From: Geothermovivens sp964644845
Lineage (GTDB): Bacteria; Zhuqueibacterota; Zhuqueibacteria; Oleimicrobiales; Geothermoviventaceae
NCBI GenBank assembly: GCA_964644845.1
Contig: CAZXXS010000055.1
Span: 1 to 33,070 of the forward strand
Direction of reading: 5' to 3'
Length of the DNA: 33,070 nucleotides
Part shown: positions 16,427 through 24,776 of the stretch, in pieces
Layout of the letters: each line of letters begins with the position of its first letter
How positions within the stretch are numbered: the stretch's first letter is position 1
Position numbers and translations under genes: made by a program
Notes under the pieces: model-generated
Databases searched by the model: none
Told to the model about the DNA's origin: nothing
The model's input: the letters and a program-made list of their open reading frames with translations, nothing else

Positions 16427-17548
16427 ATGCGTCGAATCCTGTTCATGACGCGCAAAGAATTCAAACAGGTTTTCCGCGATCCACCGATGGTAGCGCTCAT
16501 CTTCCTGGTGCCGCTAATCCAGCTTCTCATCCTTGCGTTTGTCTTCACTACCGAGGTCAAACACCTCAAGACCACGATTGTGGATCTGGACAACACAGCC
16601 GTCAGCCGCGAAATCGTGCGCGCCTTTGCTCACACGGATCGTTTCGACGTCGCCGACGTCTCATCGGATCCGAGTCGCATTCAGCCCGACATGAAGAGCT
16701 GGCGTACGCAGGTTGCTGTAGTCATTCCGAAAGATTTCTCCCGGGACTTAGCCAGAGGAAACCACCCGGCTGTGCAGGTGGTCCTCGACGGCGTGGACGG
16801 TAACAGTGCGGGTGTTGGGCTCGGCTACGCCGCGGGCATCCTGCGAACCTTCGGTCTGGGGTACGCAAGCAACCCGGCGCACATCTGGTCCCCACCGGAC
16901 TTCCACCTCGTTTCCATGGAAGAGCGAATGGTTTTCAACCCTGAGCTCAGCAGTCAACGCTTCATGGTGCCCGGGCTGGTCGTTGTGTTGCTCACGATCC
17001 TGCCCATGATGCTCTCCAGCATGAGTCTGGTCCGGGAAAAAGAAATCGGTACACTGGAACAGCTTCTCGTGACGCCCCTGAAAAAGCACCAACTCCTCGC
17101 CGGCAAGCTGTTGCCGTTTCTCATTCTCTCGTACGTGGAGCTGGCTGGCGTCACGGCGGTTGCAGTTGTGGTTTTCCGAATCCCAATGGCAGGCAGTTAC
17201 ACACTTCTGGCCGTGCTGGGTTTGGCGTACCTTTTCACCACGCTGGGACTTGGCGTGTTCATCTCGACGCTCAGCCACACACAACAGCAGGCCATGTTTG
17301 TGGCTTGGTTCCTGATGGTTTTCATGCTCTTGATGAGCGGCTTTTTCATCCCGATCGCGAACATGCCTGCGTTTTTGCAGAAGTTAACCTACCTGAACCC
17401 GATGCGCTACTTCATGTCCATCACACGGGACATTTTTCAGAAGGGATCCAGTCTTCAGTACCTCTGGATCGATGCCGTGCCCATGACGGCTTTCGGCTTC
17501 GCTATTTTCGCTTTTAGCGTCGCCAAATTCCAGAAGCGCCTCGGCTAA
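16427..17548 (+). CDS. ABC-2 type permease 2 (YbhR-like)
   Basis: 373-aa partner of permease 1 with the same architecture: an N-terminal membrane segment (VALIFLVPLIQLLILAFVF), a periplasmic domain, then five segments. The coupling motif is KEIGTLEQLLVTPL. ATG at 16427, GGAGG just upstream inside the end of the preceding gene. Last gene of the seven-gene operon. A 6-bp hairpin without a T tract begins on the stop codon. The substrate cannot be told; E. coli YbhFSR has been linked to drug and cation export. Confidence 0.93.
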   Translation: MRRILFMTRKEFKQVFRDPPMVALIFLVPLIQLLILAFVFTTEVKHLKTTIVDLDNTAVSREIVRAFAHTDRFDVADVSSDPSRIQPDMKSWRTQVAVVIPKDFSRDLARGNHPAVQVVLDGVDGNSAGVGLGYAAGILRTFGLGYASNPAHIWSPPDFHLVSMEERMVFNPELSSQRFMVPGLVVVLLTILPMMLSSMSLVREKEIGTLEQLLVTPLKKHQLLAGKLLPFLILSYVELAGVTAVAVVVFRIPMAGSYTLLAVLGLAYLFTTLGLGVFISTLSHTQQQAMFVAWFLMVFMLLMSGFFIPIANMPAFLQKLTYLNPMRYFMSITRDIFQKGSSLQYLWIDAVPMTAFGFAIFAFSVAKFQKRLG

Positions 17549-17569
17549 GGGCGTACGTAAACTGCCCTT
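17547..17569 (+). terminator. Hairpin at the end of the efflux operon (weak terminator candidate)
   Basis: AAGGGC / GCCCTT, a perfect 6-bp stem with an 11-base loop starting in the stop codon. No T run follows, so intrinsic termination is doubtful; it may protect the mRNA end or assist Rho. Confidence 0.3.
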
Positions 17570-17838
17570 CGGCAAAGCACGCAAAGGAACCTCGCTTCGC
17601 GGTGCCACGCTCCAGACCTTCGCTGCTGCCAGCCAGGTTGAGCCCTCCAGTCCCAACGGGAACCCGTAGCTGTTTTCCAGAAGAGCCGAAGTGGTTCTTT
17701 TCCCCAAGTAGTTCGTGCAGTCCGTTCACCAGCTCGCTTCTTCCACACGGGCCCGACAAGCAGGCAGTGGCTCAAGTGGCGAACTGAAAAGCCGATGAAA
17801 AGGTGGAGGCCTTAACCAGTGGAACGAGGAGGACCAGA

Positions 17839-18063
17839 ATGGACAGGGAGTGTCCGTATTTGGCGGGATGCCCGTTCTACGAATTTGCGAGGCTGAAAGG
17901 AACAAAACGTGCACTGGTCGTTGCCTTCTGCAAGGGAAGGTACGAGACCTGTGCGCGGTACAAACTTCGTTCTGCCGGCCAACCGGTTCCCAGAGGCTTG
18001 TGGCCCGATGGTGAAATGGTGACAGAAATCAGCACCGGTGGTGAACCCTACGTTTCGGTGTGA
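17839..18063 (+). CDS. Small four-cysteine protein of unknown function
   Basis: 74 aa. The start is set by GAGGAGG six bases before ATG 17839. Four cysteines are spaced C5-x5-C11-x19-C31-x6-C38 in the contexts ECPYLAGC and FCKGRYETCARY. This pattern of two pairs, with an aromatic-rich segment after the second Cys and the CARY motif, resembles small cysteine domains that I recall from uncharacterised bacterial proteins, alone or ahead of signalling domains. It probably binds Zn2+ or an Fe-S cluster. No signal peptide or membrane segment. It is an isolated gene 290 bases after the efflux operon and convergent with rmuC. I do not recognise a named family. Confidence 0.75.
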   Translation: MDRECPYLAGCPFYEFARLKGTKRALVVAFCKGRYETCARYKLRSAGQPVPRGLWPDGEMVTEISTGGEPYVSV

Positions 18064-18068
18064 CGGCG

Positions 18069-18089
18069 AAACCCGCTCCCCAACGCGGG
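18069..18089 (-). terminator. Weak terminator candidate after rmuC
   Basis: Minus strand CCCGC / GCGGG (5 bp, 8-base loop) followed by TTT only. Position 50 to 70 bases beyond the rmuC stop fits, but the stem and T tract are weak. Confidence 0.3.
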
Positions 18090-18141
18090 GTCTGCGGAGC
18101 ACATCGGGTCCGGCGTCTCGATTCGCTTCACCCAGTTTCGT

Positions 18142-19191
18142 TCAGGAAGAAGCGCGGCGATGAACTACCCGGTCAGACGTGGCAGGTACAGCCGTGGAGT
18201 CGGCGGGTAGGTGTCTTGCCACCTCGAGCAGACGCGCGAAATTCTCCTGACGACTCCGAACCCGGTCCAGTGCACCACGAGCGTTGTTCAGGTGCCCCTC
18301 CAGGGTACGCAAGGCGTCGCCAAGCTGTTCGTTCTCTCGCCTGATTGCCGCCAGGGTCTCCAGAATTTGCTTGGCAGCCTCCTCCACACGCTGGCTCTGC
18401 AGGCCAAGCAAAAGTACTTGCAGGAAGTAGTAAAATCCGTTCGGCGACACGACAAACACCGACTTCTCGCGCGCGTACCGGACCAGTTCCGTGCCGCGCG
18501 AAACAATTTCGTGATAAACGGCCTCTGAGGGCACGTAAAGTAGGGCAAACGGGGTGGTACCTTCACCAGGCAGGATGTACTTGCTGGCCACGGCGTCGAC
18601 GTGCTGCCGAAAACTGCGCCTGAATTCTTTCCACGCCCCCTCCTTCTCGCGTTCGTTTCCCGCCCGAGCGTAGCGCTGGAACGTCTCGAGCGGAAACTTG
18701 GAGTCGATCGGGATCACCCCTGATTCCGTGCGGACGGCCGCATCCACGACCAGGCCGTTGCGGAACCGGTACTGAAAATCGTACACGTCCCGCGGCAACA
18801 CCTGCGCAATCAGGTCCCGCAGGATTTCCTCGCCGAGATTCCCCCGAAATTTCGGGGCCCGCAGCATCTCCTGAAAGCTGCTTAGTTGCTGTCCAATTTG
18901 CCGGACCTGACCGACCTCCTTGCCCACACTGCTGATCAGTTGCGCGGCCGCGTCGAGCCGTTTTGAAATCTCCTGGTTCGTGCGTTGTAGCGTGCGGCTT
19001 ACCGTCTCGGTCTGCTGGCGCAAATTGTTGTCCATCGTTCGGAGCCACTCCGCCAGCAGATTCACGGACCCGTCGCCAACCCTTTCTTCCAGACGAGCCA
19101 GAGCGCGACGCTGGTGCCAGACGAGAGCCAAAAGCACCAGCAGCATCACGCCGACACCCACCACGAACGCAACAAGCGCGCTGCTCTCCAT
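18142..19191 (-). CDS. rmuC: DNA recombination protein RmuC homologue
   Basis: 349 aa with ATG 19191. One N-terminal membrane segment (about residues 5-26), then a predicted coiled coil rich in Gln, Arg and Leu (about 35-110), then the RmuC domain beginning KFRGNLGEEILRDLIAQVLP and including VDAAVRTESGVIPIDSKFPLE, a nuclease-like core. E. coli RmuC limits recombination at inverted repeats; the biochemical activity is not settled. The protein is shorter than E. coli RmuC (475 aa). The frame extends 14 codons further to a TTG at 19233, without a ribosome-binding site; the exact start (ATG 19191 or GTG 19200) is uncertain. It lies downstream of the helicase-nuclease gene but is separated from it by a strong terminator. 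Confidence 0.88.
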   Translation of the reverse strand: MESSALVAFVVGVGVMLLVLLALVWHQRRALARLEERVGDGSVNLLAEWLRTMDNNLRQQTETVSRTLQRTNQEISKRLDAAAQLISSVGKEVGQVRQIGQQLSSFQEMLRAPKFRGNLGEEILRDLIAQVLPRDVYDFQYRFRNGLVVDAAVRTESGVIPIDSKFPLETFQRYARAGNEREKEGAWKEFRRSFRQHVDAVASKYILPGEGTTPFALLYVPSEAVYHEIVSRGTELVRYAREKSVFVVSPNGFYYFLQVLLLGLQSQRVEEAAKQILETLAAIRRENEQLGDALRTLEGHLNNARGALDRVRSRQENFARLLEVARHLPADSTAVPATSDRVVHRRASS

Positions 19192-19533
19192 TCCCTTCAC
19201 CCTGTGTCTGCAAAAGATGCCCGCCCACGACAACGCGGCTCAGCGCTAACTACCCCGGTTCACAGAATCCCGATGTTCCGCGTAAAAGCCAGGCAAGCTT
19301 TAGCCTTGAGACAGAGAAAAACTGTGGGAATCCACAGACAGGGCTTTGGGCCCTGCCCAGCTTGCGAGTATTTCTGGGCTCAGGAGTAAGACCTCAGCCG
19401 GAACCCTGTTCGTACGAGGTCGAGCCACTCTTCCGCTTGTGGAAACAACATGTGCACCCGCTGCAAAACCGGTACGGCCCACCTGCGGCCCCACTCGGCC
19501 TGCCGCTGAAACAGTGCTCACCTTCTGGTCCCG
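19192..19533. other. Spacer between the helicase-nuclease gene and rmuC
   Basis: 342 bases, no protein gene. It contains the minus-strand tandem-hairpin terminator at 19317-19355. The part from 19356 to 19533 would be an untranslated 3' tail of the helicase mRNA of about 180 to 215 bases; the part below 19317 should hold the rmuC promoter, which I could not place. Confidence 0.5.
19317..19337 (-). terminator. Intrinsic terminator of the helicase-nuclease gene
   Basis: Minus strand: CTGTGG / CCACAG, perfect 6 bp with a 4-base loop, followed by TTTTTCTCT. A second perfect 6-bp hairpin (CAGGGC / GCCCTG, 19339-19355) stands one base upstream on the minus strand, giving a tandem arrangement. Clear signal, though about 200 bases beyond the stop. 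Confidence 0.85.
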
Positions 19534-22470
19534 CTACACCTGTGCCTCCGTGGCGGGACAAATCCGGTTGTAGGGGCAGTAGCGACAATCCCATTCACTC
19601 GGTGTAGGCGAAAACTCGCGGTTGCGGATGCCGTCAGCAGCTCGTTCGATCTCTTCCAACGTTTTCTCGATTTTCTTCGGCTTGGGTTGGGTTCTCCCCA
19701 CCAATCCGGTGTCAACAAAGTGCAATTCAAGCGCGTCCGGCATGCGCCCGTACAGACGTTCGTACGCGATCGCGTAGATCGCCAGCTGCCGACTGTCCCG
19801 CGCGCGATCGTCAGCCTTTTTCTGGTCGCGCACTTCAGACGACTTGTAATCAATGATGATCACCTGACCATCCCGTTCGTCGACCCGATCCCAGCGACCA
19901 GTGATCTTGTTCTTGCCCTGCCAGAAAGCGAACTCCTGCTCCACGTAGGCGGGCACGCTGTCGGAAGCCTGCTCGCGTTCGTAAAAGCGCCGCAACGCTT
20001 CCCGGCCGGCTTGCAATCGCTGTTCCTCGTGTTCGCGACTGAGGAACCCCTCATTTCGCCACGCGCCCTCGAAGCGAGCAAGCAGATCCTCGTAGCTGAC
20101 CGGAAGACCAGCCTGACGCCGGCGGTTGTACTCCTGGATGGCTTCGTGAATGGCCTTTCCGTAGATGATGGTGTGGTGCGGTCGCAACGGCACCCGCAAG
20201 ATGTGGATGTACTTGTACTTGAGTGGACAGGTGAGGTAGTCATCCACCTGCATGTGGCTTAACTGCAACGGCTGCGACGCCGGGATCTTCTCCAGGCCGG
20301 GTGCAGTCGCTCCGCGACCCGTGCGATGGCGCCGAATGACCTCGATGGGATCGGACTTTCTCGGCGTCACGTCTGCTTCTCGACGGTCCAGGGCCTCCAA
20401 CACAAAGGGGCTTACTTTCCTGGTGCGTTTGCCGCCGTAGTCGCCGGCACTGGTCAGGTAGAGCTCCTGCTGGGCACGCGTCATGCCCACGTAGAAAAGG
20501 CGCCGCTCCTCCTGCAGATGAACATCGCCCCCCGGTACCTCCTCACGCACCAAGGCGTCCGGTAGCTCGAGAGGGTCCGATCGTTTGCGACTTGGGAACT
20601 TGTCCTTGACCAACCCCACCATGAAGACCACCGGGAACTCCAGGCCCTTCGCTTTGTGAACCGTGAGCACGTTCACCGCATCCAAGCCAGGCTCCAGCGG
20701 AGCCGTGGGCGGGTCGTCGCCAGCTTCGATTAAGAGATCCAAGTAACGCACCAGATGCGGCACCTGGTCATCCGGTGCCGTGTTCGAGAACGCGCGCACG
20801 ATGTCGAAGAAACGCGCCAGATTCTGGATTTTTGTTTCCGCCTCCGGAGCCTCCCCGCGCGCCAATCGACCGAGGTAGCCTGTCCTCTCCAGAAACTCGT
20901 ACAAAACCATTCCCGCCGGCTTCTGGCGCGAGAATTCGACCAGGTAGCGCAAATCCTCCAACACCTTCTCCCGGGTCACCCTGGCCTCTGGCGACAGAAG
21001 TCCGCTCTCGCCTTCCTCTGCAGAAACGTCCGGGTCGCTTAGAACCTCGAAGAGCGAAACGTTGAGCCTGTACGCTCTTGCCAACAGTCGGTTCAGATCG
21101 GCCATGGGGAAATTGTACACCTCAGACGACAAGAGGTTGTAGAGGTGCTCTGAACTGTCGACGTCGAACAGAACTTGCAGGAGGGAAATCAACAATCGAA
21201 CCTCCTGGCGACGGTACAAACCGCGGCTACCGGAGAACTGGTAGGGGATATCCCGCATTCTAAGAGACGTGAGGTAGGGGTCGGCGTCACGGTTGCCGCG
21301 AACGAGGATGGCGAAATCCCGGTAGTGGTAAGCACCGGCCTCCACGTGCTTGTGGATGATGTCAGCCACTGCGTCGGCCTCAGCTGTCTGAGTGTCGTAG
21401 TGCAGATGCTGCACTGCCGGGCCTGGGGAACGGTGGCTGCGCAGGCGTTTGTCGAAATTCTCCCTGACCTCCAGGCGGTTGGGATCGTTGTGCCGGATGA
21501 GCCGGTAGGCTGCGTCAAGGATTTCCTGAGTCGAGCGGTAATTGTCCGTCAAAACCACAACCGAGGCGTCCGGAAAGTCCCGGCGGAAGTGCAGTACGTT
21601 GCTAATGGCCGCGCCACGGAATTTGTAAATGCTCTGGTCGTCGTCTGCCACGACGGTCACGTTCCGGTGTTCGCGAGCCAGTTCTTTGACCAGCTCAAAT
21701 TGGGCGTAGTTCGTGTCCTGAAACTCATCCACGAGGATGTACCGAAATCGCTGCCGAATTTGCCGCGCCACCGTGGGTTTTTCACGTAGAAGTCGCAACA
21801 GGAACACAACCTGGTCACCGAAATCGATTTTGCCCTCGCGCAGCATCAAGTCCTGGTAAGCTTTGTAGATCTCGGCCAGTTCTTCTTGCTTCGCCAGTTC
21901 ATCCCGAAGTTCGGTGTTGGCCGGATCCGCCTGGGCCTGTTCCCGCAACTTTTCAACGTAACGGAGGTAGTCTTCGGGCGTGACGTTCTCGTCCTTGGCC
22001 CTGGAAATCAGCTTCAAAATGGCACCAATGTGCTGGGTGGGGCTGGAAAGAGGGCGAAAGCGATTCATGGGCAACTCGAACAGGTGCTCTCGAAAGAAAA
22101 TCACTTGCTCCGCCTCGGAAAGCACCTGAAAGTCCTGCGGCAAACCGAGCTCCAGAGCGAACTCACGTAGCAGTCTGTCGCCGAAGGCGTGAAAGGTGCT
22201 AATCCAGACGTTGGCGTAACCGTACGGCACAAGCTGGTCAACCCGCTCTTCCATCTCAGCGGCCGCCTTGTCGGTGAACGTGAGCGCCAGGATCTCTTCC
22301 GGCCGTGCCAACTTCGCCGCGATCAAGTAGGCGATTCGGTACGTGACCACTCTGGTTTTTCCCGTGCCAGCTCCGGCCACGACCATCAGCGGGCCTCTTT
22401 CGTGCTGCACTGCTTCACGTTGCCGTTCGTTCAGATCCGCGAGGATTTTCTCAACCGAAAACGAAGGCAT
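19534..22470 (-). CDS. UvrD-like superfamily 1 helicase fused to a PD-(D/E)XK nuclease with Fe-S cysteines
   Basis: 978-aa DNA repair enzyme. All SF1A helicase motifs are present: Q motif LNERQREAV, Walker A AGAGTGKT, Ia LTFTDKAAAEME, STFHAFG, II VDEFQDT, III ADDDQSIYKFRGA, IV TDNYRST, V VHKAKGLEFPVV and VI LFYVGMTRA. From about residue 735 a RecB-type nuclease domain follows, with GRWDRVD (Asp861) and IIIDYKSS (Asp874, Lys876), then a QLAIYA box. Cys748, 962, 965 and 971 form the C-x(n)-C-x2-C-x5-C set that holds a 4Fe-4S cluster in AddB and related nucleases. ATG 22470 with GGGAG seven bases upstream. A single chain combining motor and nuclease suggests end resection or repair comparable to AddAB or AdnAB; no partner subunit lies nearby. 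Confidence 0.95.
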   Translation of the reverse strand: MPSFSVEKILADLNERQREAVQHERGPLMVVAGAGTGKTRVVTYRIAYLIAAKLARPEEILALTFTDKAAAEMEERVDQLVPYGYANVWISTFHAFGDRLLREFALELGLPQDFQVLSEAEQVIFFREHLFELPMNRFRPLSSPTQHIGAILKLISRAKDENVTPEDYLRYVEKLREQAQADPANTELRDELAKQEELAEIYKAYQDLMLREGKIDFGDQVVFLLRLLREKPTVARQIRQRFRYILVDEFQDTNYAQFELVKELAREHRNVTVVADDDQSIYKFRGAAISNVLHFRRDFPDASVVVLTDNYRSTQEILDAAYRLIRHNDPNRLEVRENFDKRLRSHRSPGPAVQHLHYDTQTAEADAVADIIHKHVEAGAYHYRDFAILVRGNRDADPYLTSLRMRDIPYQFSGSRGLYRRQEVRLLISLLQVLFDVDSSEHLYNLLSSEVYNFPMADLNRLLARAYRLNVSLFEVLSDPDVSAEEGESGLLSPEARVTREKVLEDLRYLVEFSRQKPAGMVLYEFLERTGYLGRLARGEAPEAETKIQNLARFFDIVRAFSNTAPDDQVPHLVRYLDLLIEAGDDPPTAPLEPGLDAVNVLTVHKAKGLEFPVVFMVGLVKDKFPSRKRSDPLELPDALVREEVPGGDVHLQEERRLFYVGMTRAQQELYLTSAGDYGGKRTRKVSPFVLEALDRREADVTPRKSDPIEVIRRHRTGRGATAPGLEKIPASQPLQLSHMQVDDYLTCPLKYKYIHILRVPLRPHHTIIYGKAIHEAIQEYNRRRQAGLPVSYEDLLARFEGAWRNEGFLSREHEEQRLQAGREALRRFYEREQASDSVPAYVEQEFAFWQGKNKITGRWDRVDERDGQVIIIDYKSSEVRDQKKADDRARDSRQLAIYAIAYERLYGRMPDALELHFVDTGLVGRTQPKPKKIEKTLEEIERAADGIRNREFSPTPSEWDCRYCPYNRICPATEAQV

Positions 22471-23405
22471 TCAACAACTCCCGTTTAGGGAAACTTGCAA
22501 ATCCGTCCTGCATCCCCGCTGCACTGTGAAGATGGGTACACCGAACCCTGCAACTGTCGACACTGCCAGCCCGCTTCGCGAACGCAGGCAAAGCATTCAC
22601 ACATTTCCCGGGCGGTTGTTGCTCCAGCAGGGATCCGAAACAAACCGTTCGACTCGCTGGCCACGGAACACAACGGGTTCGTCAGCCCTGTGGCGTTTCA
22701 ATGTACGAACGGACACACGCAAAAGCAACAGGGCAATGCGGGCGGCTTTCTCCCAACAACTCAGGCACGTGCAGCAGGCAGTCCTTGCGGTTAAGCCTCT
22801 AAGGGTACGCGCTTGCCTGTACGGTCGGTCGGCCGACTTCGCGCGCGAAAAGCAACGAGAGCGAAGAGGTCTTGCGTTGTCCTCAACTGCCCAAAGACCA
22901 AGGCCAGCGGACGCGCAGAAAAATCCCTCAGATCCCACCATTTTCTCGGAAAGCGTTTCCTCCGTGACAGCCGTCAAGCTGTTTTTCAGCTGCTTGCACG
23001 TTCTAACGGGTGAGAACGGGACCCTCGCGTTGCGCGCTGGGGGACACCGTTCCTCCGAAACTGCCGGTTTGCGTCGCCCTGAGCGTCGAGTGCACCGGCC
23101 GAACCCCTGCCGACTGCACCAGGCTCGCGTCGCAAACACAAGTCAACGCCGCACCTGGAAGCAGCCAAACAAACAGGCACCCTGCCTCCAGACGTCAAGC
23201 CCACCACTACCAGAAGCACAGAACAACCCGTCGCACACCGTTGGGTTCACCTCTCTGCCGCGTCGTCTCGTCGGCAAACAACCGACCACAAAATACTTGC
23301 TTCCGCCTGGGGTTTTCCACAACTTTGCGCGGAAGTGGAATCTCAGCACGCAGGTGGTAGCCGAAAGCATCGGAGTTCAAAGCGGTTCAAAAATACAGGG
23401 AGCGG
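22471..23405. other. 935-base spacer between divergent helicase-nuclease and hemW genes
   Basis: The longest gene-free stretch of the window. A plus frame is open through all of it and a 180-codon minus frame covers the middle, but both give Arg/Ser/Pro/Cys-rich sequences without domains, so I reject them. Plus-strand hairpins: 22823-22838 (GGTCGG-TCGG-CCGACT), a 12-bp perfect palindrome TTCGCGCGCGAA at 22838-22849, a two-tier stem at 22868-22899 (GGTCTT/AAGACC outside GTTG/CAAC), 22975-22996, 22999-23018 (6 bp), 23022-23041 and 23056-23073. It must hold two divergent promoters; none is clear. Confidence 0.5.
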
Positions 23406-24614
23406 ATGACAGCGCCAGACTCGGCAACGCTGAACCGGAGCGACGCCAACCGCGAGGGGCGAGATGTGTCCGTCTACATTCACGTGCCCTTTTGTGTGCG
23501 CAAGTGCGCCTACTGCGCGTTCTACTCCGAGCCAGTGGGTAACCGCCAACCGCCGCGCAAGTTTCTGAACGCGCTTCTCAGGGAAATTGACCTTCGTCAA
23601 ACCGAGTTTCGCGGGCGGACTGTTACCTCAGTCTACTTCGGCGGCGGTACTCCTTCGCTTTTGCCGCCGACCTGGATCGCCACACTGCTCAACGCGCTCG
23701 CCAAGGTCACCGATCTTTCTCCCAGCGCAGAAATCACCCTGGAATGCAATCCAGGAACAACAGAGCACCAGAGCCTCAAAGGGTACCGCGACGCCGGGGT
23801 GAACCGTCTGAGCGTCGGTGTTCAGTCTTTCAACGACGGCTTTCTGCGCTTTCTTGGGCGCATCCACTCCGCTGACGAAGGACGTCGTGCACTTGCCGAA
23901 GCCAGGAGCGCAGGGTTTGAGAACATCAGCGCCGACCTCATCTTCGGGATCCCAGGTCAGCGAATCGAAGATGTGCTGAGCGACGTCCAGAAACTGGTGT
24001 CTTACGGGGTGGTGCACATCTCGGCTTACGAACTTACCGTCGAGGAAGGAACCCCGTTTGCGGCCTGGGTACGAAGCGGTCGCGTCAGGGTACCGGACGA
24101 AACGACTCTCGCGGAAATGTACCTGAGCATTCACTCGGAACTCGAGTCGGTTGGTTTCGAGCACTACGAAGTTAGCAATTACGCTCTGCCGGGCAGGCGA
24201 AGTCGGCACAACCTGACGTACTGGCGCAGACTCCCGTACATCGGGTTCGGACCTTCGGCCCACTCGTTCGACGGACGTGTGCGATCCTGGAACAGCGCCA
24301 GCTGGGAAAACTACGTAGCACGGTTAGAAAAAGGCGACTCCCTCCTCGAGGGTCGTGAAGATCTCAGCGAATCCGAAGCCCTGGAAGAGGAAATCGCCCT
24401 CAGCCTGCGTCTGGCAGAAGGCCTTGATCTCGATCGCGTAGCGACTCGCTTCGGGGAACAAGTTAGTAGCTGCATCGAGAGAAACGCCGAGCGCTGGTCG
24501 CCATTTCTGCTGCTCTCCGGCCGACGCCTCCGACCTTCGCCCGAAGGGCTGCTTCGGGCAGATCAACTCGCCCTGGAGGTCCTGAAGATCCTCACGGAAT
24601 GCTTACCCCCGTAG
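23406..24614 (+). CDS. hemW: Radical SAM heme chaperone HemW (coproporphyrinogen III oxidase-like)
   Basis: 402 aa. Radical SAM protein that binds heme and delivers it to haemoproteins; often annotated as oxygen-independent coproporphyrinogen oxidase. The cluster motif is C30-x3-C34-x2-C37-A-F39. The Phe after CxxC-A, in place of the extra Cys of true HemN, supports HemW. Also present are the GGGTPS SAM-binding motif, VGVQSFND and the C-terminal HemN-type domain. ATG 23406 with GGGAG close upstream. The gene stands alone, preceded by a 935-base spacer and followed directly by a 7-bp hairpin. Family is sure; the HemW rather than HemN call rests on the cluster motif. Confidence 0.93.
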   Translation: MTAPDSATLNRSDANREGRDVSVYIHVPFCVRKCAYCAFYSEPVGNRQPPRKFLNALLREIDLRQTEFRGRTVTSVYFGGGTPSLLPPTWIATLLNALAKVTDLSPSAEITLECNPGTTEHQSLKGYRDAGVNRLSVGVQSFNDGFLRFLGRIHSADEGRRALAEARSAGFENISADLIFGIPGQRIEDVLSDVQKLVSYGVVHISAYELTVEEGTPFAAWVRSGRVRVPDETTLAEMYLSIHSELESVGFEHYEVSNYALPGRRSRHNLTYWRRLPYIGFGPSAHSFDGRVRSWNSASWENYVARLEKGDSLLEGREDLSESEALEEEIALSLRLAEGLDLDRVATRFGEQVSSCIERNAERWSPFLLLSGRRLRPSPEGLLRADQLALEVLKILTECLPP

Positions 24615-24634
24615 GTCAGCCGCCCGGGGCTGAC
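24615..24634 (+). terminator. Hairpin directly after hemW
   Basis: GTCAGCC / GGCTGAC, perfect 7-bp stem with a 6-base loop, beginning on the base after the stop codon. No T tract follows, so it is either a Rho-assisted or a weak terminator. The 140 bases beyond it, up to the convergent PEBP gene, show nothing clear. Confidence 0.4.
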
Positions 24635-24776
24635 GAATCCTCCCCCTCCAAAGACCGACTTGGGCAACCCCCTGTGTCGCCGAAATTTCAACCCCTGGTC
24701 GTCCGGGTTCCCACCCACTGCTCTCCCGAAAGAGGTTCACGTCGAGGCCCCCAGCCTCAAGATCTGCCCCACGCTG

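Noticed and set aside
22673..22689. tRNA T-arm-like GGGTTCGTCAGCCC
   Set aside because: The loop lacks the invariant A of TTCRA, and no acceptor stem or anticodon arm could be built around it.
22597..23139. Minus-strand frame of 180 codons in the same spacer
   Set aside because: No ribosome-binding site, Cys/Arg-rich composition, no recognisable fold; it overlaps the hairpin cluster.
23150..23175. Short match to signal recognition particle RNA (CCTGGAAGCAGCC)
   Set aside because: The GGTCAGG and GGAAGGAAGCAGCC core context and the long helix are missing.
22343..23542. Plus-strand frame of 399 codons through the helicase-hemW spacer
   Set aside because: It starts inside the helicase gene and ends inside hemW in a wrong frame. 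The sequence is rich in Arg, Ser, Pro and Gln with no domain, and long open frames on spare strands are common in GC-rich DNA.
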